Shown piece by piece: positions 1 through 4,776 of a stretch of DNA of 5,064 bases. A program made the position numbers and the translations under genes. Below the pieces are notes generated by a model. It was not told the origin of the DNA. It saw only the letters and a list, made by a program, of their open reading frames with translations, and did no database searches. The stretch is from Thermoplasmata archaeon (GTDB lineage: Archaea; Thermoplasmatota; Thermoplasmata; GCA-020350865). Position 1 is the first letter of the stretch; the number at the start of each line of letters is the position of its first letter. Location of the stretch: assembly GCA_020351895.1 (NCBI GenBank), contig CP070672.1:2732168-2737231 (forward strand), written 5' to 3'.

Positions 1-3000
1 AGACCCTCTTCTATGACTTGCTGGAAGTACATTAAGATCTCATCTAATGGAGAAACTTCGACATCGTTTCCAGGAGGCGTATTAGGTTCACAGGCATCTC
101 CCACTCCATTACCATCCGAATCTGCCTGGTCAGGGTTGGGAATGGAAGGACAGTTATCGTTGCAGTCGGGATAGCTATCGCTATCCGAGTCTGTATCGAC
201 TACTCCACAGCCGCAGACTCCGGGCATTGTTTTGTCGGGGTCGTTTGGACAACCATCATTACAATCGGGAGTGCCGTCGCTATCGGAATCAGTATCGGCT
301 GCACCGCAGCCACATGCACCAGGTTCTATTTTGTCGGGATCGTTTGGGCAATCATCATTACAGTTAGGAGTGCCATCGCCATCAGAATCTGCATCTGTTA
401 CACCACATCCACATACTCCCGGTGATGTTTTATCGGGATCATTGGCACATGCATCATTGCAGTCGGGAGTGCCGTCGCTATCGGAATCTGTATCGGGAAG
501 ACCACAGCCACATGCTCCTGATTCAATCTTATCTGGGTCATCGGGGCACTCATCACAGTAATCGGGAACGGTATCGCCGTCTGTATCTACCGCATCATCA
601 CCACCCTCACAGACATCAAGGTAATCAGGGACACCATCATAGTCTGAGTCCGGAGCTGCAGGTCCAGTGCAAGTACCAGATTGACAGGTATCGGGGTATG
701 TCATTGGATCACCATCGGTGCATGGTGTGTCATCTTGTACCGGTATGAGATAGTCACAGTTCCCTTCTGCCCCCTCTAGATCGCACATTGCATTGTTACA
801 TTGATCCCCCGCACCTGAACAGTCTGGTGGACTACCACCAGTACAAACGCCGGCTTGACACGTTTCACCTACAATACATGGATTGTTATCATTACACTCG
901 ATACCATCTGGTTTTGGAGTGGATAATTCACAACTATCTGTATCCTCATTACAAGTTGCATAATTACATTGCTCATCTGCCCACGAGCAGTCCACTTGCG
1001 TTCCAGCCTGGCAAACACCCGCGATACAGGTTTCGACACCGTTACAGTAGAGGCCGTCATCACAATCACCGTCATAATAACAGTCCTCAGTATCACAGGC
1101 ATCTCCTATTCCATCGGAATCAGTATCTGTTTGATCCGGATTGGGATTATTCGGGCAGTTATCTTCATCATCGTTAAACCCGTCGCCATCCGAATCGGGA
1201 ACTTCCTCAGTACATGTTGCAGAGCACCCGTCACCGGAGACGGTGTTACCATCATCGCACTCTTCACCGGACTCTAATATACCATTCCCGCATTCTTCAA
1301 CACAGTACAATAATGATGGGGCTATACAAGCGGAATCATCGTAATAGCAGTTTAGATGTTTATATAAATCACCACCAACATAAACGCACACCTCGCTATC
1401 CATATCGCAGGCATCACCAATGGCATCATTGTCAGTATCTGTTTGGTCAGTATTGGGAATATTTGGGCAGTTATCACAGGCATCTGGAAAGGAGTCACTA
1501 TCCGTATCCACTTCATCATCACCGCCTTCGCAGACATCGAGGTAATCAGGAACACCATCGCCGTCCGAATCCGGAGCAGCAGGTCCAGTGCAGGCTCCAT
1601 ATTGGCAGGTATCGGGGTATGTCATTGGATCAGCATCATCACAGGGTGTCCCTTCATCGGCAAAGCCTTGATCCACGCAGGTACCACTTCCATCACATAT
1701 ATCTTGATTATAACATGGCCCTGAATCACCACAAGCTGTTCCAGCTGCAGAAGGAGTATTCAAGCATTCTCCCATTTGACAGATGTCGTCAGTACATTCA
1801 ATGTTATCATTGCAGTCAGCATTCACGGTACATTCTTCCAAAGTACAAGAGGCAGAACAACCATCACCTGAGACAGTGTTACCATCATCGCACTCTTCAC
1901 CGGACTCTACGATACCATTGCCGCAAATTGCACCACAACCCGCATCTTCATCCACAAGGCCATCACAATCGTTGTCAACACCATCACAAATTTCATCCGC
2001 TCCAGGGTTTACAGCTGGATCGGTGTCGTCACAATCGTCATCGTCCGTAAAACCGTCACCATCGAGATCCACGGGATCAGGACCTTCTTCAGTACATGTT
2101 GCGGAGCACCCGTCACCGGAGGCTGTGTTGCCATCATCACACTCTTCACCAGACTCTACGACACCATTACCGCACACTGCAGTACATGCCCCGTCTTCAT
2201 CCACATCGCCATCACAATCGTTGTCAACACCATCACAAATTTCATCCGCTCCAGGGTATGCAGCTGGATCGGTGTCGTCACAATCCACATCGTCCGTAAA
2301 ACCGTCACCATCAAGATCTACGCTTTCTGCAACAACAATCGCGGGCATAGCCACCGCAAATACTGCAATCAATAACATAATGCCAAGAAGGCCACCCAAC
2401 ATTCTTGTCACATTTTTCTTTTTACGTTGATCTTCAGTGTTAGCTCCCACCTTTTTAATTGAAATCAAAGCTCTGGTAATTATTAGGGCTATTATTCCCA
2501 TAATTGCTAAAACAAGAATTGCTGCATTTTCGTTTTTCGAACTGGTTTCTTCAGTCAAAATAGTTAATACAGTATCTTGATCGGTATCGTCTGCAATTTG
2601 ATCATTCCCGTTATATTCCATTTTTTCTGTTGAAGGTTCTGTTACCTCAAATCCTGCAAACACCCAAGCATCAATTCCCCCGAGCATGTTATACACTGAT
2701 TCAAACTCATATTGAGCCAAAATCTTGCAGGCTTCCTCGCTCCTGCTACCACCTTTGCAGTAGACTAATACAACATCATCCTTGTTTAACTCGTCGATTC
2801 TTTGTTTCAGATTTAAAAGTGGTATCGATATGGCATCAGGAATATGTCCAGATTCATATTCTAGGGGAGTTCTTACATCAAGAATTACGATCTCTTCATT
2901 GGTATCAATTATATCTCTTGACTCCTCAACATTAAGGTTGATATAATCTGGTTTACTAACAGGAATCTCTGATGGATCTTTATTATCAATTAACTTCTCG

Positions 3001-3515
3001 ATTATGGTTCTGAATTCATATTCCTCTGCCACAAGATCATTTTTTCTTTCGTATCCATTACCTATACGCCAGTATTTCTCTCCGAATACATATGTCGGGA
3101 TACTTCCTCTTGGATTGAATGTTTTAAAAATCACAAGTTCAGATTGCGGAACATCGGTTTCTACCTTAGTGGTCAATGAATTATCACCAGTATCCACTTC
3201 CCAGTGATAGGCTATGATTTCCCCGCTCTGGACGTACTCATTTACCACCTTGTCGAAGGTATCTTTTATCCATTTACAGTGCGGACACCAGGTGGTTGTA
3301 AAAAGCCTGATCACAGGTTTGCCTTCCTCATATTGTATCTCCCCTTGGTTAACGTAGAATGTTCCTTCTTTTACATCAGTCTGAGGCCCGCTCTCTATTC
3401 CGCTATTACTTGACCCGCAGGTTCCTTTGGCACTCACATTCATCGACAGTGCCACTGCAAAAACGGCAGTCACTATCACAAAACACAAAAGTATGCTTAA
3501 TATGTTTCTTCGCAT
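1..3515 (-). CDS. Large secreted/membrane protein: thioredoxin-like + rhodanese + membrane hairpin + MopE/DUF4215/TSP3 repeat region (3' end outside window)
   Basis: The frame is open from the ATG at 3515 to the left edge (1171 full codons), with no in-frame stop and no break in the repeat pattern. The start is supported by an AAGGAGGG Shine-Dalgarno 8 nt upstream and an immediate signal peptide. Domains by residue: signal peptide 1-29; thioredoxin fold about 50-180 with W76-C77-P-H-C80; rhodanese about 190-290 with C253; acidic linker 291-330; membrane segment 331-347; basic loop 348-371; second hydrophobic segment 372-396; then Asp/Cys-rich repeats to the edge with about 80 cysteines. The repeats indicate an extracellular, calcium-stabilised, disulfide-rich structure. 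The N-terminal half indicates thiol-disulfide or sulfur-transfer chemistry outside the membrane. I know no named family with this architecture. It could be an adhesin, a stalk or a metal-binding surface protein, or a fusion of two genes. The last residues (1144-1171) leave the repeats and may begin another domain. Confidence 0.9.
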   Translation of the reverse strand, partial: MRRNILSILLCFVIVTAVFAVALSMNVSAKGTCGSSNSGIESGPQTDVKEGTFYVNQGEIQYEEGKPVIRLFTTTWCPHCKWIKDTFDKVVNEYVQSGEIIAYHWEVDTGDNSLTTKVETDVPQSELVIFKTFNPRGSIPTYVFGEKYWRIGNGYERKNDLVAEEYEFRTIIEKLIDNKDPSEIPVSKPDYINLNVEESRDIIDTNEEIVILDVRTPLEYESGHIPDAISIPLLNLKQRIDELNKDDVVLVYCKGGSRSEEACKILAQYEFESVYNMLGGIDAWVFAGFEVTEPSTEKMEYNGNDQIADDTDQDTVLTILTEETSSKNENAAILVLAIMGIIALIITRALISIKKVGANTEDQRKKKNVTRMLGGLLGIMLLIAVFAVAMPAIVVAESVDLDGDGFTDDVDCDDTDPAAYPGADEICDGVDNDCDGDVDEDGACTAVCGNGVVESGEECDDGNTASGDGCSATCTEEGPDPVDLDGDGFTDDDDCDDTDPAVNPGADEICDGVDNDCDGLVDEDAGCGAICGNGIVESGEECDDGNTVSGDGCSASCTLEECTVNADCNDNIECTDDICQMGECLNTPSAAGTACGDSGPCYNQDICDGSGTCVDQGFADEGTPCDDADPMTYPDTCQYGACTGPAAPDSDGDGVPDYLDVCEGGDDEVDTDSDSFPDACDNCPNIPNTDQTDTDNDAIGDACDMDSEVCVYVGGDLYKHLNCYYDDSACIAPSLLYCVEECGNGILESGEECDDGNTVSGDGCSATCTEEVPDSDGDGFNDDEDNCPNNPNPDQTDTDSDGIGDACDTEDCYYDGDCDDGLYCNGVETCIAGVCQAGTQVDCSWADEQCNYATCNEDTDSCELSTPKPDGIECNDNNPCIVGETCQAGVCTGGSPPDCSGAGDQCNNAMCDLEGAEGNCDYLIPVQDDTPCTDGDPMTYPDTCQSGTCTGPAAPDSDYDGVPDYLDVCEGGDDAVDTDGDTVPDYCDECPDDPDKIESGACGCGLPDTDSDSDGTPDCNDACANDPDKTSPGVCGCGVTDADSDGDGTPNCNDDCPNDPDKIEPGACGCGAADTDSDSDGTPDCNDGCPNDPDKTMPGVCGCGVVDTDSDSDSYPDCNDNCPSIPNPDQADSDGNGVGDACEPNTPPGNDVEVSPLDEILMYFQQVIEEG
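87..158 (-). repeat. Terminal canonical TSP3 module, then Pro-rich exit
   Basis: This encodes DNCPSIPNPDQADSDGNGVG followed by DACE, the textbook TSP3 module ending. It is followed at 1-86 by a Pro/Gly hinge (NTPPGND) and a non-repetitive, partly helical sequence (LDEILMYFQQVIEEG) that runs off the window. The repeat array therefore probably ends here and a different C-terminal domain begins. Confidence 0.8.
159..554 (-). repeat. Four tandem 99-bp (33-residue) TSP3-like units with GxCGCG core
   Basis: The units are 456-554, 357-455, 258-356 and 159-257 in coding order. Consensus: D-x-C-x-x-D-P-D-K-x-x-x-G-x-C-G-C-G-x-x-D-x-D-S-D-x-D-x-x-P-x-C-N. All four are exactly 33 residues. The units alternate: 1 and 3 carry KIE and GACGCG, while 2 and 4 carry KT, then SP or MP, and GVCGCG. 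This points to duplication of a two-unit (198 bp) block. The units combine a TSP3-type Asp-rich calcium loop with four invariant Cys and probably form a rigid rod. Similar DPDK...CGCG units are common in secreted proteins of environmental bacteria. Confidence 0.88.
594..728 (-). repeat. Dispersed repeat, copy A (135 bp)
   Basis: This encodes the junction from a Cys-rich segment into a TSP3 block (PMTYPDTCQ, GPAAPDSD, DYLDVCEGGDD). It matches 1515-1649 at a constant offset of 921 bp with most bases identical, including a run over GTATGTCATTGGATCA. The in-frame match shows that a whole Cys-rich plus TSP3 module was duplicated within the gene. Confidence 0.8.
651..1091 (-). other. Long Cys-rich segment of the large protein, unassigned
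   Basis: About 147 residues with some 20 cysteines. Two stretches look related: DDGLYCNGVETCIAGVCQAG followed by VDCSWADEQCNYATC, and NNPCIVGETCQAGVCTGG followed by PDCSGAGDQCNNAMC. Each pairs a G-x-E-T-C-x-A-G-V-C-x-x-G core with a D-C-S-x-A-x-x-Q-C-N tail, so the segment is probably a tandem repeat of about 50 residues. Comparable C-x4-C-x(5)-C repeats occur in DUF4215-bearing surface proteins of environmental bacteria. The end (DPMTYPDTCQ, CTGPAAP) repeats the end of the segment at 1572-1844. Confidence 0.6.
1092..1403 (-). repeat. Unassigned Cys segment, third DUF4215 repeat and second TSP3 block
   Basis: Codons in 1293-1403 give a short Cys/Tyr-rich segment (EVCVYVGGDLYKHLNCYY) that I do not recognise. 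A third DUF4215 repeat lies at 1212-1292 (CGNGILESGEECDDGN, GDGCSATC). It is nearly identical to the two copies at 2094-2174 and 1845-1925 but here lacks the MopE motif before it. Then 1092-1196 encodes TSP3 modules (DSDGDGFNDDEDNCPNNPN, DQTDTDSDGIGDACD) with a full set of Asp ligands. Confidence 0.8.
1404..1571 (-). repeat. Thrombospondin type 3 calcium-binding repeats, first block
   Basis: The block begins DSDGDGVPDYLDVCEGG, continues with DTDSDSFPDACDNCP, and ends with NTDQTDTDNDAIGDACD. The DxDxDGxxDxxD spacing with Cys at the module ends is the TSP3 signature, in which each module wraps calcium ions. The second and third modules carry Ser-Phe and Ala in place of the usual Gly, a degenerate but recognisable form. 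Confidence 0.85.
1515..1649 (-). repeat. Dispersed repeat, copy B (135 bp)
   Basis: Partner of the repeat at 594-728. The protein differs at only a few positions (for example CQYGAC here against CQSGTC, and DSDGDG against DSDYDG). Upstream and downstream of the pair the modules differ, so the duplication was followed by rearrangement or further unit gain. Confidence 0.8.
1572..1844 (-). other. Cys-rich segment of the large protein, unassigned
   Basis: This stretch follows the second DUF4215 repeat and reads as short Cys-spaced motifs: ECTVNADCNDNIECTDD, CQMGECLN, then GTACGDSGPCYNQDICDG and GTCVDQG. It closes with DPMTYPDTCQ and CTGPAAP, which is also found at 651-716. Such C-x(4-8)-C spacing with Asn, Asp and Gly resembles the disulfide-rich repeats of myxobacterial and slime-mould surface proteins. 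I cannot assign a Pfam family with certainty. It is probably a rigid disulfide-linked spacer between calcium-binding modules. Confidence 0.6.
1845..2318 (-). repeat. Two tandem copies of a MopE motif + DUF4215 unit (225 bp each, 249-bp period)
   Basis: Copy 1 is 2094-2318 and copy 2 is 1845-2069. Each begins with a MopE-type putative metal-binding motif (DLDGDGFTDD, DCDDTDP, PGADEICDGVDNDCDG, DED). Each ends with a DUF4215/Myxococcus cysteine-rich repeat (CGNG, ESGEECDDGN, SGDGCSA, C). The copies are nearly identical in protein and very close in DNA, differing mainly by scattered single bases, which suggests recent duplication. The regularly spaced Asp residues in the MopE part can bind Ca2+ or other divalent cations. 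The Cys residues of DUF4215 are expected to pair as disulfides. The MopE name comes from a copper-binding surface protein of Methylococcus; copper binding is not implied here. Confidence 0.87.
2328..2525 (-). other. Membrane hairpin: TM segment, basic loop, second TM / internal signal-like segment (residues 331-396)
   Basis: Residues 331-347 form an uninterrupted hydrophobic stretch. The loop 348-371 carries eight Lys/Arg against two acidic residues, including the cluster RKKK at 364-367. Residues 372-396 are again hydrophobic and end in VVA before Glu-Ser. By the positive-inside rule the loop is cytoplasmic, which places both the redox domains and the repeats outside. The second segment also fits a signal peptide (basic n-region, hydrophobic core, VVA cleavage site after 396). 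It shares AVFAVA with the N-terminal signal at the same distance from the cleavage site. If cut there, the repeat half would be released. Confidence 0.75.
2646..2948 (-). other. Rhodanese-like domain with intact active-site loop (about residues 190-290)
   Basis: The single-domain rhodanese pattern is complete: ILDVRTPLEYESGHIPDA at 211-228, then VLVYCKGGSRSEEA with catalytic Cys253 and loop Arg258, and the C-terminal signature GGIDAW ending at Trp284. A six-residue loop C-x4-R is normal for sulfur-handling rhodaneses. The domain can carry a persulfide on Cys253 and pass sulfane sulfur to an acceptor. It follows the thioredoxin-like domain in the same exported chain, so a thiol on one could act on the other. 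Exported single-domain rhodaneses are known in sulfur-metabolising prokaryotes; the substrate here is unknown. Confidence 0.88.
2976..3368 (-). other. Thioredoxin-like domain with DsbA-type CPHC active site (about residues 50-180)
   Basis: After the strand KPVIRLF comes TTTWCPHCKW with C77 and C80, the thioredoxin-fold CxxC at the start of a helix. The CPHC variant is the one found in the disulfide oxidase DsbA. A second hallmark, the cis-proline, is visible as SIPTYVF (Pro140) before the next strand. Behind the signal peptide this domain would act outside the cytoplasm as a thiol-disulfide oxidoreductase. The middle part (about 95-130) is not closely familiar, and the domain lacks an obvious DsbA helical insertion, so it is better called thioredoxin-like than DsbA. 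Whether it oxidises, reduces or isomerises cannot be read from the motif alone. Confidence 0.8.
3429..3515 (-). other. N-terminal signal peptide (residues 1-29)
   Basis: The N-terminus has the classic layout: MRRN as basic n-region, a hydrophobic core at residues 5-23, and a polar stretch ending in VSA at 27-29 before Lys30. This predicts Sec export with signal peptidase I cleavage after Ala29. There is no lipobox: Cys11 sits inside the hydrophobic core and Cys33 follows Lys-Gly-Thr, so a lipid anchor is unlikely. Confidence 0.8.
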
Positions 3516-3523
3516 CTTACCTA

Positions 3524-3531
3524 CCCTCCTT
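3524..3531 (-). promoter_or_regulatory. Shine-Dalgarno of the large gene
   Basis: On the coding strand the sequence AAGGAGGG lies 8 nt before the ATG at 3515. It is a near-perfect match to the 16S rRNA 3' end with ideal spacing, and it fixes the start codon. Confidence 0.9.
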
Positions 3532-3551
3532 ATAATTGTTTTTCAGGAATG

Positions 3552-3580
3552 CCCTTCCGAAGCACTCCCTTCCGAGGCAC
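3552..3580. repeat. Tandem 14-bp direct repeat in the leader of the large gene
   Basis: CCCTTCCGAAGCAC (3552-3565) and CCCTTCCGAGGCAC (3567-3580) match at 13 of 14 positions with a 15-bp period. They lie 37 to 65 bp upstream of the start codon, between the AT-rich promoter tract and the Shine-Dalgarno. This local GC-rich element in an AT-rich spacer could bind a regulator on DNA or act in the mRNA leader. No known operator is recognised. Confidence 0.6.
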
Positions 3581-3634
3581 AATGGGAATAAACTCCTGGC
3601 TATAAAATCCTTTCTATATTGTCATATTATTTTG

Positions 3635-3655
3635 TTATAATTATTTATATTTTTT
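3635..3655 (-). promoter_or_regulatory. Candidate promoter (TATA-like AT-rich tract) for the large gene
   Basis: The coding strand reads AAAAAATATAAATAATTATA across this stretch, the most AT-rich part of the spacer. In an archaeon it would serve as a TATA box, giving a start site near 3615 and a leader of about 100 nt that includes the direct repeat. In a bacterium TATAAC (3635-3640) could be a -10 box, but no good -35 box lies 16-18 bp before it. The two readings cannot be separated without knowing the organism. Confidence 0.4.
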
Positions 3656-3684
3656 AACTTTTTATTATATGTCATTGGATTAAT

Positions 3685-3737
3685 AAAAACCCTGGCATAT
3701 CTTATTTTCACAAGGAGTCATACCCTTTTATAGTGAA
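3685..3737 (-). terminator. Possible terminator after the dehydrogenase gene
   Basis: Starting about 11 bp past the stop, the transcript can pair TTCAC with GTGAA and, inside that, AAGG with CCTT, with a 5-nt bulge and an 8-nt loop (3707-3737). A run of five T follows at 3685-3689, about 17 nt after the stem. The stem is weak and the T run is not adjacent, so this is a poor intrinsic bacterial terminator. A T-rich tract alone would do in many archaea. Confidence 0.3.
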
Positions 3738-3747
3738 GGTCGCATTG

Positions 3748-4731
3748 TCAAGTTTGGTAATTTTGTTCCATAGTAATTACTAATTTTCCTTTGGCGCGTC
3801 CTTCTTCAAGATACCGATAAGCTTCAGGTACCTCACTTAAAGGGTAACGTCTATCTATAACAGGTTTTACTTTGCCGGATTCATAAAGCTCTATCAAGAA
3901 TTTCATATCTTCATTTTTATCTGAATCCCACGAATTGAGCCCCATTTTCTTGTTACTTTTCCTTGTGATCAATGGACCCAGGAATATAACTTTGAAGATC
4001 GTGGCCCTGGAACCTCCCACTACGACAAAATTTCCATTATCACTTAAAGCACGCTCGTAATCTTTAACGGATCGATGCGCCACAACATCAAGGATCAGGT
4101 CGTAGGTCTTCCCTGTCTTGGTGTAATCTTCTTTTGTGTAATCCATGACATGGTCTGCACCGATTGAGTGGAGCATGTCCAATTTACTGGTGTGATCCAC
4201 CGCGGTCACCTCGGCCCCAAAGTGCTTGGCGATTTGAACCGCAAATGTGCCCATTCCACCGCCTGCACCATTGATCAGAACCTTTTGTCCTGGGAGGACC
4301 GGGTGTTTATTTCGAAGACCCTGGAGGGCGATCAAACCTGATTGAGGATAGCATGCTGCCTGTTCAAAGGTCATACTTGCGGGTTTGGGATCCAGTACAT
4401 TTTCAGAGGCACATTTGTATTCTGCAAAAGCACCAAAACCGGACATGAACATGTCCCCGAAAACCTCATCCCCTGGCTTGAACTTTTTAACATTCTTGCC
4501 AACCGCTTCAACCACTCCAGCTATGTCAGATCCAGGTATCTTGCTTCTTGGTCTTAAAGGCCCCTGCATTCGCATGCTCCAGGCACCTCTTAGGATCTCC
4601 ACATCGGCAGCATTTAAAGAGGCTGCATGGATCTTCATCAGGACCTCGTTGTCCCTGGGAGTGGGTTTGGGGACCTCTTTGAGCGAAAGAGTATCTGGTG
4701 AACCATATTTTGCGCTTATGATGGCTTTCAT
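3748..4731 (-). CDS. NAD(P)-dependent zinc-free alcohol dehydrogenase / quinone oxidoreductase family (MDR superfamily)
   Basis: 327 residues, the usual length for the quinone-oxidoreductase branch (COG0604) of medium-chain dehydrogenases. The start MKAIISAKYG is typical of the family. The N-terminal GroES-like domain (about 1-120) shows NAADVEILRG at 40-49, PGSDIAGVVEAVG at 66-78 and KPGDEVFG at 85-92. The Rossmann domain follows, with INGAGGGMGTFAVQIAK at 153-169 as the dinucleotide-binding loop and GADHVMDYTKEDY at 191-203. The C-terminus KGKLVIT is standard. The catalytic zinc ligands and the four-Cys structural zinc lobe of zinc alcohol dehydrogenases are absent, so it probably reduces enones, quinones or aldehydes with NAD(P)H. 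Asp179 at the end of the second Rossmann strand leaves cofactor choice open. It lies 45 bp after the methyltransferase stop, perhaps in one transcript. The true substrate is unknown. Confidence 0.93.
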   Translation of the reverse strand: MKAIISAKYGSPDTLSLKEVPKPTPRDNEVLMKIHAASLNAADVEILRGAWSMRMQGPLRPRSKIPGSDIAGVVEAVGKNVKKFKPGDEVFGDMFMSGFGAFAEYKCASENVLDPKPASMTFEQAACYPQSGLIALQGLRNKHPVLPGQKVLINGAGGGMGTFAVQIAKHFGAEVTAVDHTSKLDMLHSIGADHVMDYTKEDYTKTGKTYDLILDVVAHRSVKDYERALSDNGNFVVVGGSRATIFKVIFLGPLITRKSNKKMGLNSWDSDKNEDMKFLIELYESGKVKPVIDRRYPLSEVPEAYRYLEEGRAKGKLVITMEQNYQT

Positions 4732-4738
4732 GAGTTTT

Positions 4739-4744
4739 CTTCCC
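4739..4744 (-). promoter_or_regulatory. Shine-Dalgarno deciding the dehydrogenase start
   Basis: GGGAAG lies 7 nt before the ATG at 4731. An in-frame GTG at 4746 would add five residues (starting GRKL), but it overlaps this site and has no good Shine-Dalgarno of its own. Homologues of this family begin at the MKA that follows, so the ATG is preferred. Confidence 0.6.
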
Positions 4745-4776
4745 ACTTTATTTCGATTAAAAGATTGTTATGTACC

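Larger units (their letters stand above)
3516..3747. other. Intergenic spacer between dehydrogenase and large gene
   Basis: 232 bp with no ORF worth calling. It is strongly AT-rich in the middle (3600-3690) and flanked by a GC-richer leader (3541-3600) holding the 14-bp direct repeats. Its length and contents suggest separate transcription of the large gene rather than read-through from the dehydrogenase. Confidence 0.7.

Noticed and set aside
159..554. CRISPR-like regular repeat spacing
   Set aside because: The whole 99-bp unit is repeated, not a short repeat with unique spacers. The period is codon-exact and in frame with the coding sequence.
1214..2430. Long plus-strand open frames opposite the repeat region (1214-2050 and 1783-2430, with shorter ones across 232-1344)
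   Set aside because: They are antisense shadows. The Asp/Gly/Cys codon pattern of the minus-strand repeats rarely gives stops on the other strand. The translations are low-complexity His/Arg- or Ser/Pro-rich, have no domain, and do not fit the repeat boundaries.
2402..2525. Two separate genes with a lost stop or a frameshift near 2402
   Set aside because: No stop or frame change is visible and the coding frame is identical on both sides. No Shine-Dalgarno stands at a proper distance from the ATG at 2402. Kept as an alternative in the findings, not as the annotation.
3417..3485. Lipoprotein signal at Cys11 or Cys33
   Set aside because: Neither has a lipobox: Cys11 is preceded by Ile-Leu-Leu inside the hydrophobic core and Cys33 by Lys-Gly-Thr.
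3668..3681. A 13-mer in the spacer (TATGTCATTGGAT) also found at 698-710 and 1618-1630
   Set aside because: Within the gene it is just the duplicated codons for DPMTYP. The spacer copy has no matching flanks and is most simply chance in AT-rich DNA, though the match is longer than expected.
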